In this document: piece after piece, positions 34,370 to 42,373 of the stretch
Layout: each line of letters opens with the position of its first letter
Numbering within the stretch: position 1 is the stretch's first letter
Assembly: GCF_050789285.1 (NCBI RefSeq)
Contig: NZ_JBOUVX010000004.1
Coordinates: forward strand, 248,001 to 312,000
Source of the DNA: CAVPWP01 sp050789285
Lineage (GTDB): Bacteria; Pseudomonadota; Alphaproteobacteria; Rhodobacterales; Rhodobacteraceae
Direction of reading: 5' to 3'
Length of the DNA stretch: 64,000 nucleotides
Translations under genes and position numbers: made by a program
The notes under the pieces: model-generated
Database searches by the model: none
The model's input: the letters and a program-made list of their open reading frames with translations, nothing else
Told to the model about the DNA's origin: nothing

Positions 34370-35080
34370 TCACGCGTGCATCCCGATCGGCAGCGCACGG
34401 CCAAGCGTGACGCCCTCGCGCGAAATCCCGGCATCGTAGCACAGCATTTCGACGCCGGCGCGACGCGCCTCGTCGAAGGCCAGGGCATAGCCGGGGTCAA
34501 GGTCGGCCGCCATCTTCAGACGCGCACAATCGGTGCGCTGGACCAGGTAGAACATCACCGCACGGTGGCCATTGGCCACCACCTGTGCCAGCTCGCGCAG
34601 GTGCTTGGCGCCACGCGTCGTCACGCTGTCGGGGAACTCGGCCCAGTCGCCGTCGCGGCGCAGGTGGACGTTCTTCACCTCGACATAGGCATCCGGCAGA
34701 CCCGGTTCGGTCAGCAGGAAATCGACTCGGCTTCGGGTGCCGTAGGCGACTTCGGGCCGAAACGCGCCGTAAGAGGCCAGCTCCGCGACGGCGCGCCCAT
34801 CCAGCGCCTCGGCCACCACGCGGTTGGGAACCGCCGTGTCGATGCCCGACCAATGCCCGTCCGGCAATTCCGCAAGCCGCCAGCCATACTTCAGCTTCTT
34901 CCTCGGATCGTCGTTCGGCTCGAGCCAGATCCTCAGCCCGGGGTCGGAGAGCCCCATCATCGAGCCCGGGTTGGGGCAGTGGGCGGTCACCACCCCCCCG
35001 CCCTCAAGCTCGACATCCGCGAGGAAGCGTTTGTATCGCCGGATCAGCCGACCCGGCACGAGAGGGGTTTGAAAGCGCAT
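34370..35080 (-). CDS. sfsA: DNA/RNA nuclease SfsA (sugar fermentation stimulation protein)
   Basis: A 236-aa SfsA-family protein. The OB-like N-terminal part has RLIRRYKRFLADVEL and TAHCPNPGSMMGLSDPG; the C-terminal nuclease-like domain has SRVDFLL and YVEVKNVHL, the D-ExK pattern of PD-(D/E)xK nucleases, then FPDSVTTRGAKHLREL. E. coli SfsA stimulates maltose gene expression and binds DNA non-specifically. ATG 35080 begins the family N-terminus. It diverges from the cinA-like gene across 48 bp and is followed by map. Confidence 0.94.
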   Translation of the reverse strand: MRFQTPLVPGRLIRRYKRFLADVELEGGGVVTAHCPNPGSMMGLSDPGLRIWLEPNDDPRKKLKYGWRLAELPDGHWSGIDTAVPNRVVAEALDGRAVAELASYGAFRPEVAYGTRSRVDFLLTEPGLPDAYVEVKNVHLRRDGDWAEFPDSVTTRGAKHLRELAQVVANGHRAVMFYLVQRTDCARLKMAADLDPGYALAFDEARRAGVEMLCYDAGISREGVTLGRALPIGMHA

Positions 35081-35128
35081 GACGGGCGACCTATACCGCG
35101 CATGACCCTGCGACAAGGAGCGCCCGCG

Positions 35129-35860
35129 ATGCCCAACCCCACCGCCGCCATCCTGGTGATCGGAGACGAGATCCTGTCGGGCCGGACGCAGGACACGAAC
35201 TCGCATTATCTTGCGGCGGAACTGACCCGCCACGGCATTGACCTGCGCGAGATGCGCGTCGTGGCCGACGTCGAGGACGACATCGTCACGGCAATCCGGG
35301 CACTCTCCGACCGCTATGACCATGTCTTCACCTCGGGTGGGATCGGACCCACGCATGACGACATCACCGCCGACGCGGTCGGACGCGCCTTCGGGGCGGC
35401 GGTCGACGTGCGCGACGACGCCCGGGCGCTGTTACAGGCCCATTACGATCGGCAGGGAACCGAACTCAACGCGGCCAGGCTGCGCATGGCGCGGGTGCCT
35501 GCGGACGCCACGCTGATCGACAACCCGATCTCGGCCGCGCCGGGGTTCACCATCGGCAACGTGCATGTCATGGCCGGGGTTCCCGCGGTGTTTCGCGCGA
35601 TGGTGGCCAGCGTTCTGCCGCGCATCACCGGGGGCACACCGCTCTTGTCGCAATCGCTGCGCATCGACCGGGGCGAAGGCGATATCGCCGGGCCACTTGC
35701 CGATCTTGCGGCGCGATACCCCGGTTTGTCCTTCGGGTCGTACCCCTTTCTGCAGAACGGAATCTATGGTGCCACCGTCGTCGTGCGCGGCACCGACGGC
35801 CCCGCGATCGACGCGGCCATCGACGAACTCGCGGCGCTTTTCCCAGACGAGCGCACGTGA
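35129..35860 (+). CDS. competence/damage-inducible protein CinA-like, molybdopterin-binding (MoCF) domain only
   Basis: A 243-aa protein of the MoCF_biosynth/CinA N-terminal type. Motifs are AAILVIGDEILSGRTQDTNSHYLAAEL, TSGGIGPTHDDITADAVGRAFG (the GGxGPTxDDxT signature) and NPISAAPGFTIGNVHVMAGVP. The C-terminal nicotinamide-nucleotide amidase domain of full CinA is absent, so this resembles the short YfaY-type proteins with a proposed ADP-ribose pyrophosphatase role. AAGGAG (35115-35120) precedes the ATG by 8 nt. It overlaps the following GNAT gene by 4 bp. Confidence 0.9.
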   Translation: MPNPTAAILVIGDEILSGRTQDTNSHYLAAELTRHGIDLREMRVVADVEDDIVTAIRALSDRYDHVFTSGGIGPTHDDITADAVGRAFGAAVDVRDDARALLQAHYDRQGTELNAARLRMARVPADATLIDNPISAAPGFTIGNVHVMAGVPAVFRAMVASVLPRITGGTPLLSQSLRIDRGEGDIAGPLADLAARYPGLSFGSYPFLQNGIYGATVVVRGTDGPAIDAAIDELAALFPDERT

Positions 35861-36600
35861 TCCTTCCCGACGAACCCAGGCTGCTGGACGCGCTCGACGC
35901 CACATGGCCTGCGGCCGCAACCCACCGCGCCGGCGGCTTCCTGATCCGCGAGGGCAAGGGCGGCGGGAAACGCGTGTCGGCCGCCACCCGTGACGCCGGC
36001 ACCGCGGATGCCCGACCGCAGGACATCGACGCGGCCATCGCCGCGATGCGCGCGCTTGGCCAGACACCGCTTTTCATGCTGCGCACCGTGGACGCGACCC
36101 TCGATGCCGACCTCGCCGCGCGCGGGTTCGCGGTCGTGGACCCGGTGAACCTTTACGCCGCTCCGCTCGATCTGATCACCGGCGAGGTGCCGCGCGTGAC
36201 CGTCTTCGACCTCTGGGAGCCCCTCGCCATCAGTGCCGAGATCTGGGCCGAGGCCGGGATCGGCCCTGCCCGGCTGGCGGTGATGCAACGCGTCGCCGGC
36301 CCCCGCACCGCGCTTCTGAGCCGCCTGGGCCAGATGCCGGCGGGCACCGCGTTCGTCGCCTGCGACGGCAAGGTCGCCATGATCCACGCCCTCGAGGTCC
36401 GCCCCGAAGCACGGCGCAAGGGCATCGCCGGCCAGATGATGCGCCACGGTGCGGCCTGGGCCCGGCGGCACGGGGCCGCGTATCTGGCGCTTGCAGTGAC
36501 GCAGGCGAATGCAGGGGCAAACGCCCTCTATTCTTCCCTGGGGATGAAGGTTGTGGGACAGTATCATTACCGCTTGGCCAGCAAGGACCCCGAAGCGTGA
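35857..36600 (+). CDS. GNAT family N-acetyltransferase
   Basis: A 247-aa protein with a GNAT domain in its C-terminal half: VAMIHALEVRPEARRKGIAGQMMRHGAAWARRHG is the acetyl-CoA motif A (R-x-x-G-I-A) and NAGANALYSSLGMKVVGQYHYR is motif B. The N-terminal ~110 residues form a second, degenerate GNAT-like half. The substrate is unknown. The start overlaps the cinA-like stop by 4 bp and the stop overlaps the next reading frame by 4 bp, so it belongs to a tightly coupled four-frame run ending with the OmpA-domain gene. Confidence 0.87.
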   Translation: MILPDEPRLLDALDATWPAAATHRAGGFLIREGKGGGKRVSAATRDAGTADARPQDIDAAIAAMRALGQTPLFMLRTVDATLDADLAARGFAVVDPVNLYAAPLDLITGEVPRVTVFDLWEPLAISAEIWAEAGIGPARLAVMQRVAGPRTALLSRLGQMPAGTAFVACDGKVAMIHALEVRPEARRKGIAGQMMRHGAAWARRHGAAYLALAVTQANAGANALYSSLGMKVVGQYHYRLASKDPEA

Positions 36601-36845
36601 CCGACGACGCCCCCACCGCCCTTGACCCGCCGATGGTCGATCCGCTGCCCGAAGCGACGCAGCGCCATTTCGACCTGTGCAGGGGAAGGCGCGGGATGGT
36701 GCCCAACGTCCTGCACGCCAAACGCTTCACCGATCGGCACATCCGGGACGTCGCGTCGGTCGCGGCCTTCTTCAACAGGAGGAACCGCGCCACCTCGGCC
36801 ACGGGAATGCCTCTCAATTCCGCCTACCGCAGTCGGGCGCGATGA
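36597..36845 (+). pseudogene. AhpD/peroxidase-related (carboxymuconolactone decarboxylase-type) remnant with internal in-frame deletion
   Basis: An 82-codon frame that joins the two ends of a ~190-aa uncharacterised peroxidase-related protein. The first ~45 residues (DPLPEATQRHFDLCRGRRGMVPNVLHA) match the family N-terminus and the last ~40 (DRHIRDVASVAAFFNRRNRATSATGMPLNSAYRSRAR) match its C-terminus. The middle, which should carry the CxxC(x3)H catalytic motif of AhpD-like proteins, is missing. The deletion is in frame, so the reading frame and the 4-bp overlaps with both neighbours survive. The product is almost surely inactive as a peroxidase. Family identification is from pattern recall. 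Confidence 0.65.
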
Positions 36846-37789
36846 TCCGGGGCGCGCTGACGGCGATCGCGGTCCTATTGGCCGGCGCGGCGTGGGCGCA
36901 GGACCTGGTCCTGCCGGCCGCGTCAGCCCTTGTCGCCGAACAGGTCGATCCCGCGACCGACACGCCCTTTCCGACCGCGGCCTGGGGGGCCTTCGATCCG
37001 GTCAGCGCGCGTGCCTCGGGAACCGTCACGCGCCGGGTCTGGCGGATCGCGTCGGAGGGCCTGACGACGCTTCAGATCCTCGGGCCGCTGCGCGACCAGC
37101 TTGTCGCCGCCGGCTATGCGGTTGACTTCGAATGCGCCGATATCGCCTGTGGCGGCTTCGATTTCCGCTTTGCGCTGGAACTGATCGGCGAGCCTGACAT
37201 GCATGTCGACCTCGGCGACTTCCGCTATCTGGCGGCGTCGCGCGGGGTCGACGGGTCCAGCGGGCGCGTGGCCCTGGTGGTCAGCCGAAGCCACGCTGCG
37301 GGCTTCGTGCACCTGACCTCGATCGCACCGGCGGAACCAGGTGCGGCCGCACCGCAGAGCGGCGCGCCCCAGGTCACCGCGCCCCCCTTACCAGGGCCGC
37401 CAACCTCGACAAACGGCCTTGCCGGCGCGATCGCCACCACCGGACATGCGGTGCTTGGCGATCTGGTGTTCGCAACCGGATCGTCCGAGCTTGGTCCAGG
37501 CCCCTTCGCCTCGCTCGACGCCCTTGCGGACTGGCTGACCGACCGGCCCGAGGTCACCGTCGTTCTGGTCGGCCACACCGATGCCTCCGGGTCGCTCGAT
37601 CAGAATGTCGCCCTGTCGCGGGCGCGGGCGCGGGCCGTTCGCGATCGGCTGATCTCGGCCTATGGCATCGCCGCCGACCGATTGGGCGCCGAGGGCGTGG
37701 GCTATCTTGCCCCGCGCGCGCCGAACGACACCGACGCGGGGCGGCAGCTCAACCGCCGGGTCGAAGTCATCCTGCCGGCGACCGAATGA
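36842..37789 (+). CDS. OmpA-domain exported protein
   Basis: A 315-aa envelope protein. It has a signal peptide MIRGALTAIAVLLAGAAWAQ, a middle domain of ~170 residues with WRIASEGLTTLQILGPLRDQL and CADIACGGFDFRF (unrecognised), a Pro/Ala-rich linker, and a C-terminal OmpA-like peptidoglycan-binding domain. That domain shows LGDLVFATGSSELG, VTVVLVGHTDASGS, NVALSRARARAVRDRLI and GYLAPRAPNDTDAGRQLNRRVEV, with the Asp and Arg that grip diaminopimelate. It probably tethers a periplasmic function to the wall. The start overlaps the AhpD remnant stop (ATGA); a hairpin follows the stop. Confidence 0.88.
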   Translation: MIRGALTAIAVLLAGAAWAQDLVLPAASALVAEQVDPATDTPFPTAAWGAFDPVSARASGTVTRRVWRIASEGLTTLQILGPLRDQLVAAGYAVDFECADIACGGFDFRFALELIGEPDMHVDLGDFRYLAASRGVDGSSGRVALVVSRSHAAGFVHLTSIAPAEPGAAAPQSGAPQVTAPPLPGPPTSTNGLAGAIATTGHAVLGDLVFATGSSELGPGPFASLDALADWLTDRPEVTVVLVGHTDASGSLDQNVALSRARARAVRDRLISAYGIAADRLGAEGVGYLAPRAPNDTDAGRQLNRRVEVILPATE

Positions 37790-37791
37790 GA

Positions 37792-37813
37792 AAGGGCGCC
37801 CGAAGGCGCCCTT
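37792..37813. terminator. bidirectional terminator between ompA-domain gene and lysR
   Basis: AAGGGCGCC (37792-37800) and GGCGCCCTT (37805-37813) pair as a 9-bp perfect stem with a CGAA loop, 3 bp after the OmpA-domain stop and 25 bp from the convergent LysR stop. On the minus strand it is followed by TCTC after the CTTT, a weak T-run. It most likely ends both convergent transcripts. Confidence 0.65.
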
Positions 37814-37837
37814 GATCCCGGCATTTCCACCCCGACC

Positions 37838-38743
37838 CTACCACTTGTCCGGGCCCTTTTCGGCGAAGGAGTTGACCAGAAAGTCGATGAACGCCCGCAC
37901 CTTGGGTTGGGTAAATCGCCCCGGCGGATAGACGGCGTAGATGCCCTGCGTCTCGACCGGCAGATCAGGGATCGCCTCTTCAACCAGCCCCTGGCCCATC
38001 GCTTCGCTGTAAAGAAAGCTTGGAAGGTAGGCGATGCCAAGGCCCGAGATCGCGGCATTCAGAAGCGATTGCCCGTCGTTCACCGTCAGCCAGCCCGCGG
38101 TGCGGACCTGCCGTTTCTCGCCCGAGGGCGCGGTGATCTTCCAGACGTTGCCCGAGGCCTGGTTCGAATAGTGCAGAAGCTTGTGTTCGTTCAGGTCGTC
38201 GATCTTCATCGGACGGCCGTACTTCTGGAAATAGGCGGGCGAGGCGATCATGCGCTTCGTGGTTTCGCACAGCTTCCGGGCGCGCAGGGTCGAATCCTCC
38301 AGCTCGCCGATGCGGATCGCCATGTCGAACCCCTCCGAGATGAGTTCCACGTAGCGGTTGTTCAGCACCATGTTGACGGTGATGTCCGGGAATTCCTGCA
38401 GAAAGTCCCCCAGCACCGGCGACAGGTGATTCACGCCGAAATCAGTGGCGACCGAAATGCGCAGAAGACCCGAGGGCGCGGATTGCATCGAGGTGACAAG
38501 CGCGTCGGCCTCGCCCGCGTCGTTCAGCACTCGGCGCGCACGGTCGTAGTAGGCCAGACCGATTTCGGTCGGGCTGACGCGGCGGGTGGTGCGGTTCAGC
38601 AGACGGGCGCCCAGGCGGGCTTCCAGCGACGAGACATGTTTGGAGACCGCAGACTTCGAGATCCCCATCTTCTTGGCAGCATCGGTGAACCCACCCTGAT
38701 CCACAACGGTTGCGAACGCTTCCATTTCGGTCAGTCGGTCCAT
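37838..38743 (-). CDS. LysR family transcriptional regulator
   Basis: A 301-aa LTTR. The N-terminal winged helix-turn-helix is MEAFATVVDQGGFTDAAKKMGISKSAVSKHVSSLEARLGARLLNR. The effector-binding domain begins ~residue 90 (GLLRISVATDFGVNHLSPVLGDFLQEFPDITVNMVL), with LFYSEAM-like LYSEAMGQGLVEEAIP near the C-terminus. It resembles the DsdC/CrgA-type LTTRs often regulating nearby oxidoreductases; the divergent target is not evident because the gene upstream (fadH) is in the same direction. ATG 38743 fits the HTH start. Confidence 0.92.
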   Translation of the reverse strand: MDRLTEMEAFATVVDQGGFTDAAKKMGISKSAVSKHVSSLEARLGARLLNRTTRRVSPTEIGLAYYDRARRVLNDAGEADALVTSMQSAPSGLLRISVATDFGVNHLSPVLGDFLQEFPDITVNMVLNNRYVELISEGFDMAIRIGELEDSTLRARKLCETTKRMIASPAYFQKYGRPMKIDDLNEHKLLHYSNQASGNVWKITAPSGEKRQVRTAGWLTVNDGQSLLNAAISGLGIAYLPSFLYSEAMGQGLVEEAIPDLPVETQGIYAVYPPGRFTQPKVRAFIDFLVNSFAEKGPDKW

Positions 38744-38861
38744 GTGTTTTTCAACCCTTGTTACCTACACCCTCCAGCACGGTCGTTGTCGCCTTCAATT
38801 CGGGCGACAATGGGGTGAGGCGCCGACATTCTCGGGGTTTTGTAGGGATCGAATTGGGCAC

Positions 38862-38880
38862 GAAAAAGGGGTCGGACCCC
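38862..38880 (-). terminator. Rho-independent terminator of fadH
   Basis: On the minus strand GGGGT-CCG-ACCCC is followed directly by TTTTTCG, a compact stem with a clear T-tract. It lies 65 bp after the fadH stop and ~120 bp before the LysR start, so it separates the two same-strand genes. Confidence 0.7.
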
Positions 38881-38945
38881 CGCTTTGTTTCCGAATCGGC
38901 ATCCCGGGCCGGAAGGATTAAGCCCCAGCCCCGCAACAATAATCC

Positions 38946-40973
38946 TCAGAGACGCGCGGCCAGCCGGGTGCCCTGGTCGATCGCACGCTTGGCGTCAAGC
39001 TCGGCCGCCACGTCGGCCCCGCCGATCAGATGCGCCCCAATGCCGCGGCTGTCCAGCGCGTCGGCAAGCGCACGTTCGGGTTCCTGCCCGGCGCAAAGGA
39101 CGATGGTATCGGCCTCGATCAAGCGGGGGTCGCGGCGGTCGGGACCGAAGCTCACATGAAGACCGCGCGCGTCGATCCGTTCGTAGTTCACCCCGCCGAT
39201 CATCTCGACGCCCTTCATCTGAAGGCTGGCGCGATGGATCCAGCCGGTGGTCTTGCCTAGGTGGCGCCCAAGCTTTTCGGCCTTGCGCTGAAACAGCGTG
39301 ATCCGGCGCGCGGCGGGCGCCGGGCGCGGGCCTTCGGGCGCCAGTCCGCCGCGCGCGCGCGCGGGGTCGGTCACGCCCCATTCGGCCAGCCAGGCCTCGA
39401 GGTCTTCGGTCGGGCTTTCGCCGGCATGGGCCAGGAACTCGGCCACGTCGAAGCCGATCCCGCCCGCACCCACGATGGCGACACGGTCGCCCACGGGCGC
39501 GTCGCCGGCCAGAACATCCACATAACTCACCACGTTCGGCCCATCCTGACCGGGGATTCCGGGGTCACGGGGCCGTACGCCGGTGGCCAGGATCACCTCG
39601 TCGAAAGCGGTCAGATCGTCCAGCCGCGCCTCGATCGCAAGCCGCAGGTCGACGCGCGCCTCGTCCAGCATGGTGGCGTACCAGTCGACGAGGCCGTGAA
39701 ACTCTTCCTTGCCGGGAATGCGCAGCGCCATGTTGAGCTGCCCGCCGATCCGACCGGACCTCTCGAACAGCGTGACCTTGTGCCCGCGTTCGGCGGCCGT
39801 GACCGCCGCCGACAGCCCCGCCGGCCCCGCCCCGACCACCGCCACGCGCCGGGGTGCGGCGGCAGGGGTGATCACAAGCTCGGTCTCGTGACAGGCCCGC
39901 GGGTTCACGAGGCACGAGGTCAGCTTGAGTTCGAAGGTGTGGTCAAGGCAGGCCTGGTTGCAGGCGATGCAAGGCGCGATGGTTCGGGCGCGACCGGCCC
40001 TTGCCTTCGCCACGAACTGGCTGTCGGCCAGAAACGGCCGCGCCATCGAGACCATGTCGGCCGCGCCCTCGGCCAACACCGCTTCGGCCACCTCGGGCGT
40101 GTTGATCCGGTTCGAGGTGACGATGGGAATGGCGACCTCGCCCATCAGCTTCCTGGTCACCCAGGTGAAGGCCCGTCGTGGAACCGACGTCGCGATCGTG
40201 GGGATGCGCGCCTCGTGCCAGCCGATCCCCGTGTTCAGGATCGAGGCGCCGGCGCCTTCGATCTCTTTCGCAAGGCGCACGACCTCGTCCCAGGTCGAGC
40301 CGTCCGGGACAAGGTCGATCATGCTGAGGCGGTAGATCACGATGAAATCGGTGCCGACCGCCGCGCGGACACGGCGCACGACCTCGATCGGAAGACGGAT
40401 ACGGTTTTCGTAGGTCCCACCCCATCGATCGGTGCGCCGGTTGGTCCGGGCGGCGATGAACTGGTTGAGGAAATACCCCTCGGATCCCATCACCTCGACC
40501 CCGTCGTAGCCTGCCTCGCGGGCGCGGGCGGCGGCGGTGGCGATGTCGGCGATCTGCGTCCCGATCCCCGCCTCGTCGAGTTCCCGCGGTGGAAAGGGCG
40601 AGATCGGGGACTTGATCGCCGAAGGCGCGACCGCCTCGGGGGAATAGGCATAGCGGCCGGCATGAAGGATCTGCATGGCGATCCGCCCGCCTTCGCCGTG
40701 AACCCGGTCCGTCACGGACCGATGGTTCGCGATGTCCTGCCCGCTGAAGAGGCCCGAAGCGCCCGGAAAGACGGCGCCCTCACGGTTCGGCGCCATGCCC
40801 CCCGTCACGATCAGCCCCACGCCACCGCGGGCGCGTTCGGCATAGAAGGCGCCGACACGGGACCAATCGCCCGTCTCTTCCAGGTTCGTGTGCATCGACC
40901 CCATAAGAATGCGGTTCGGCAGGGTCACATGGCCAAGATCGAGAGGCGCGAAGATATGGGGATAGGGCGTCAC
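38946..40973 (-). CDS. fadH: NADPH-dependent 2,4-dienoyl-CoA reductase (FadH-like, old yellow enzyme family)
   Basis: A 675-aa iron-sulfur flavoprotein that reduces 2,4-dienoyl-CoA during beta-oxidation of unsaturated fatty acids. The N-terminal TIM barrel binds FMN; Tyr in MGSEGYFLNQF and His in GIGWHEARIPTIAT correspond to the two catalytic residues of E. coli FadH. The 4Fe-4S ligands follow as CIACNQAC and SCLVNPRAC. The C-terminal half has FAD (VAVVGAGPAGLSAAV) and NADPH (VAIVGAGGIGFDVAEFL) folds. The start is GTG 40973, with AAGGAG 8 nt upstream. It is monocistronic, with its own terminator. Confidence 0.95.
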   Translation of the reverse strand: MTPYPHIFAPLDLGHVTLPNRILMGSMHTNLEETGDWSRVGAFYAERARGGVGLIVTGGMAPNREGAVFPGASGLFSGQDIANHRSVTDRVHGEGGRIAMQILHAGRYAYSPEAVAPSAIKSPISPFPPRELDEAGIGTQIADIATAAARAREAGYDGVEVMGSEGYFLNQFIAARTNRRTDRWGGTYENRIRLPIEVVRRVRAAVGTDFIVIYRLSMIDLVPDGSTWDEVVRLAKEIEGAGASILNTGIGWHEARIPTIATSVPRRAFTWVTRKLMGEVAIPIVTSNRINTPEVAEAVLAEGAADMVSMARPFLADSQFVAKARAGRARTIAPCIACNQACLDHTFELKLTSCLVNPRACHETELVITPAAAPRRVAVVGAGPAGLSAAVTAAERGHKVTLFERSGRIGGQLNMALRIPGKEEFHGLVDWYATMLDEARVDLRLAIEARLDDLTAFDEVILATGVRPRDPGIPGQDGPNVVSYVDVLAGDAPVGDRVAIVGAGGIGFDVAEFLAHAGESPTEDLEAWLAEWGVTDPARARGGLAPEGPRPAPAARRITLFQRKAEKLGRHLGKTTGWIHRASLQMKGVEMIGGVNYERIDARGLHVSFGPDRRDPRLIEADTIVLCAGQEPERALADALDSRGIGAHLIGGADVAAELDAKRAIDQGTRLAARL

Positions 40974-41052
40974 GACAGGGCTCCTTGGTCGCGGCGGATG
41001 CTGCCCGGCGCAAGCCTGCTTGTCATCCGCGACGCCGCGTCAGACGGCGGCG

Positions 41053-41712
41053 TCAGATCTCGGGCCTTGGACGGCGCGACAGCACGAGATCACCGATCAC
41101 GATGCGGCCGGGCGTGGGCGCCGTGACGATAAGATCCAGCCAGACCGCCTCGACCGCGCCTTCGAAGAACGGGGAATGGAAAAGATCGAACTCGGCCACC
41201 TGTGGAAGGTTCGGCTGGATCGACTGCGGCAACCTCTCGGTATTGGCACCGTGGCGGATGTTGAGCCGCAGGTAGATCTCGGGTGTGCCCGGCGCGTCGA
41301 CCCGAGTTTCGGCCCGCAGGATCTGGCGACGCCTCAGCCCCCGAACGCCGTCGGCGGGAAGGTCCAGGGCAAGGCTGAGGAACGATCCCGCGAAGCTGCC
41401 CACAGCGATCCGAAGCGCGAAGGGCGGCCTGTCGAAGGCGCCCCAATCCAGCAGGATGTCTGCCGCCCGGTCGTCGTGAAAAAGCTTGGCTCCCGGGGCG
41501 ATCTCGCCGCCCGACCGCGCGGCCCCGCCATCAACCAGACGATCCGAAGTCCAGGGCGCGGGACGCCATGCCCAGTCCGTGTGCAGCGGCAAGGCCGGCA
41601 ATGTCGGATCGTTCGGCAGGGCGGGGTCGGGCGGCAGAACCCCGTCCTTCCTTCCCCACGATTTGCCGAAGAAACCTGCCACAGGGTCAAGCGCCCCCTT
41701 GCGCGTTCTCAC
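41053..41712 (-). CDS. DUF6478-like family protein
   Basis: A 219-aa soluble protein that I recognise as DUF6478-like, a Rhodobacteraceae-restricted family. Typical pieces are HTDWAWRPAPW, AKLFHDDRAADILLDW, FAGSFLSLALDLP, IYLRLNIRHGANTERL, EFDLFHSPFFEGAVEAVWLDLIV and LSRRPRPEI. The fold and function are unknown. The N-terminus (about 40 residues) is shorter than I remember for the family. The start is GTG 41712, overlapping the upstream lipoprotein stop by 26 bp; GTG 41682 just after that stop is an alternative. Confidence 0.7.
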   Translation of the reverse strand: MRTRKGALDPVAGFFGKSWGRKDGVLPPDPALPNDPTLPALPLHTDWAWRPAPWTSDRLVDGGAARSGGEIAPGAKLFHDDRAADILLDWGAFDRPPFALRIAVGSFAGSFLSLALDLPADGVRGLRRRQILRAETRVDAPGTPEIYLRLNIRHGANTERLPQSIQPNLPQVAEFDLFHSPFFEGAVEAVWLDLIVTAPTPGRIVIGDLVLSRRPRPEI

Positions 41713-42373
41713 GCCGCAGGCGCTCGGTCAGGGACTGCAACGTCGCAAGGCCCGCGTCCGTCCCGATCGGGCGCTGGTCGAAGCCCACCGCGGCGGCCGA
41801 GACGAGCCGTCCGTTCAGGACGAAGAGCGCCCGCCAGAAGGTGTCGGACATGCCCGGCACAAGGTCGTCGCTGGTATCCCGGGCAAGGACATAAAGAACC
41901 TCGCCCTCGCGTTTCGTCGCAAGGATCGTCACGCTTGCGGGATCGCCGCCGCGCGACAGCGCGCCGCGTCCGGCCGGGGTCGCAAGATAGGCACGCAACT
42001 GGGCAAGATCGGGCGCGGCGCCGGCATCGGCCGAAACCGCCACGGTCAGGATCACCGGAACGTCCGGCGCGGGCCGGTCACCGCTGTCCGCGATCGAGGC
42101 GCAGCTGCCCAGAAGCACGAAGGCGGCCACACCGCCAAGGCGCGACAGGCCGCGATCGATGCAGTATCCGGGGGGCCCCGCCACCACGACGGACGGATCG
42201 CCGACAAGCAGACGCTCGGGCGCGGACCGAGTGACCCCGTCTGCGGAATTCGGCCCGCCCCACGTCGTGTCGCCGCAAGCGGACAGAACCAGCGCGACCG
42301 TGGCCGCGACGGCGCTAAAGATCCATGTAGATGTGCTTTTCCGCCCGCGCCCCCGGATGGGTGACCGCGCCAA
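41687..42373 (-). CDS. putative lipoprotein, start overlapping ilvD
   Basis: A secreted protein of about 228 aa. A basic N-region (ARSPIRGRGRKS), a hydrophobic stretch FSAVAATVALVL and the lipobox LSAC with GDT following indicate lipidation. The mature part contains GPPGYCIDRGLSRLGGVAAFVLLGSCASIA and VPVILTVAVSADAG and ends with SLTERLRRENAQGGA. No ATG fits the signal peptide: the frame passes through the 3' end of ilvD, and the best candidate is TTG 42373 (n-region of 12 residues); ATG 42424 would add 17 residues. The gene overlaps ilvD by ~59 bp and the DUF6478-like gene by 26 bp. Confidence 0.65.
   Translation of the reverse strand: MARSPIRGRGRKSTSTWIFSAVAATVALVLSACGDTTWGGPNSADGVTRSAPERLLVGDPSVVVAGPPGYCIDRGLSRLGGVAAFVLLGSCASIADSGDRPAPDVPVILTVAVSADAGAAPDLAQLRAYLATPAGRGALSRGGDPASVTILATKREGEVLYVLARDTSDDLVPGMSDTFWRALFVLNGRLVSAAAVGFDQRPIGTDAGLATLQSLTERLRRENAQGGA

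Noticed and set aside
39261..41126. A 621-codon plus-strand frame opposite fadH
   Set aside because: Antisense of a well-supported enzyme, with no plausible protein features.
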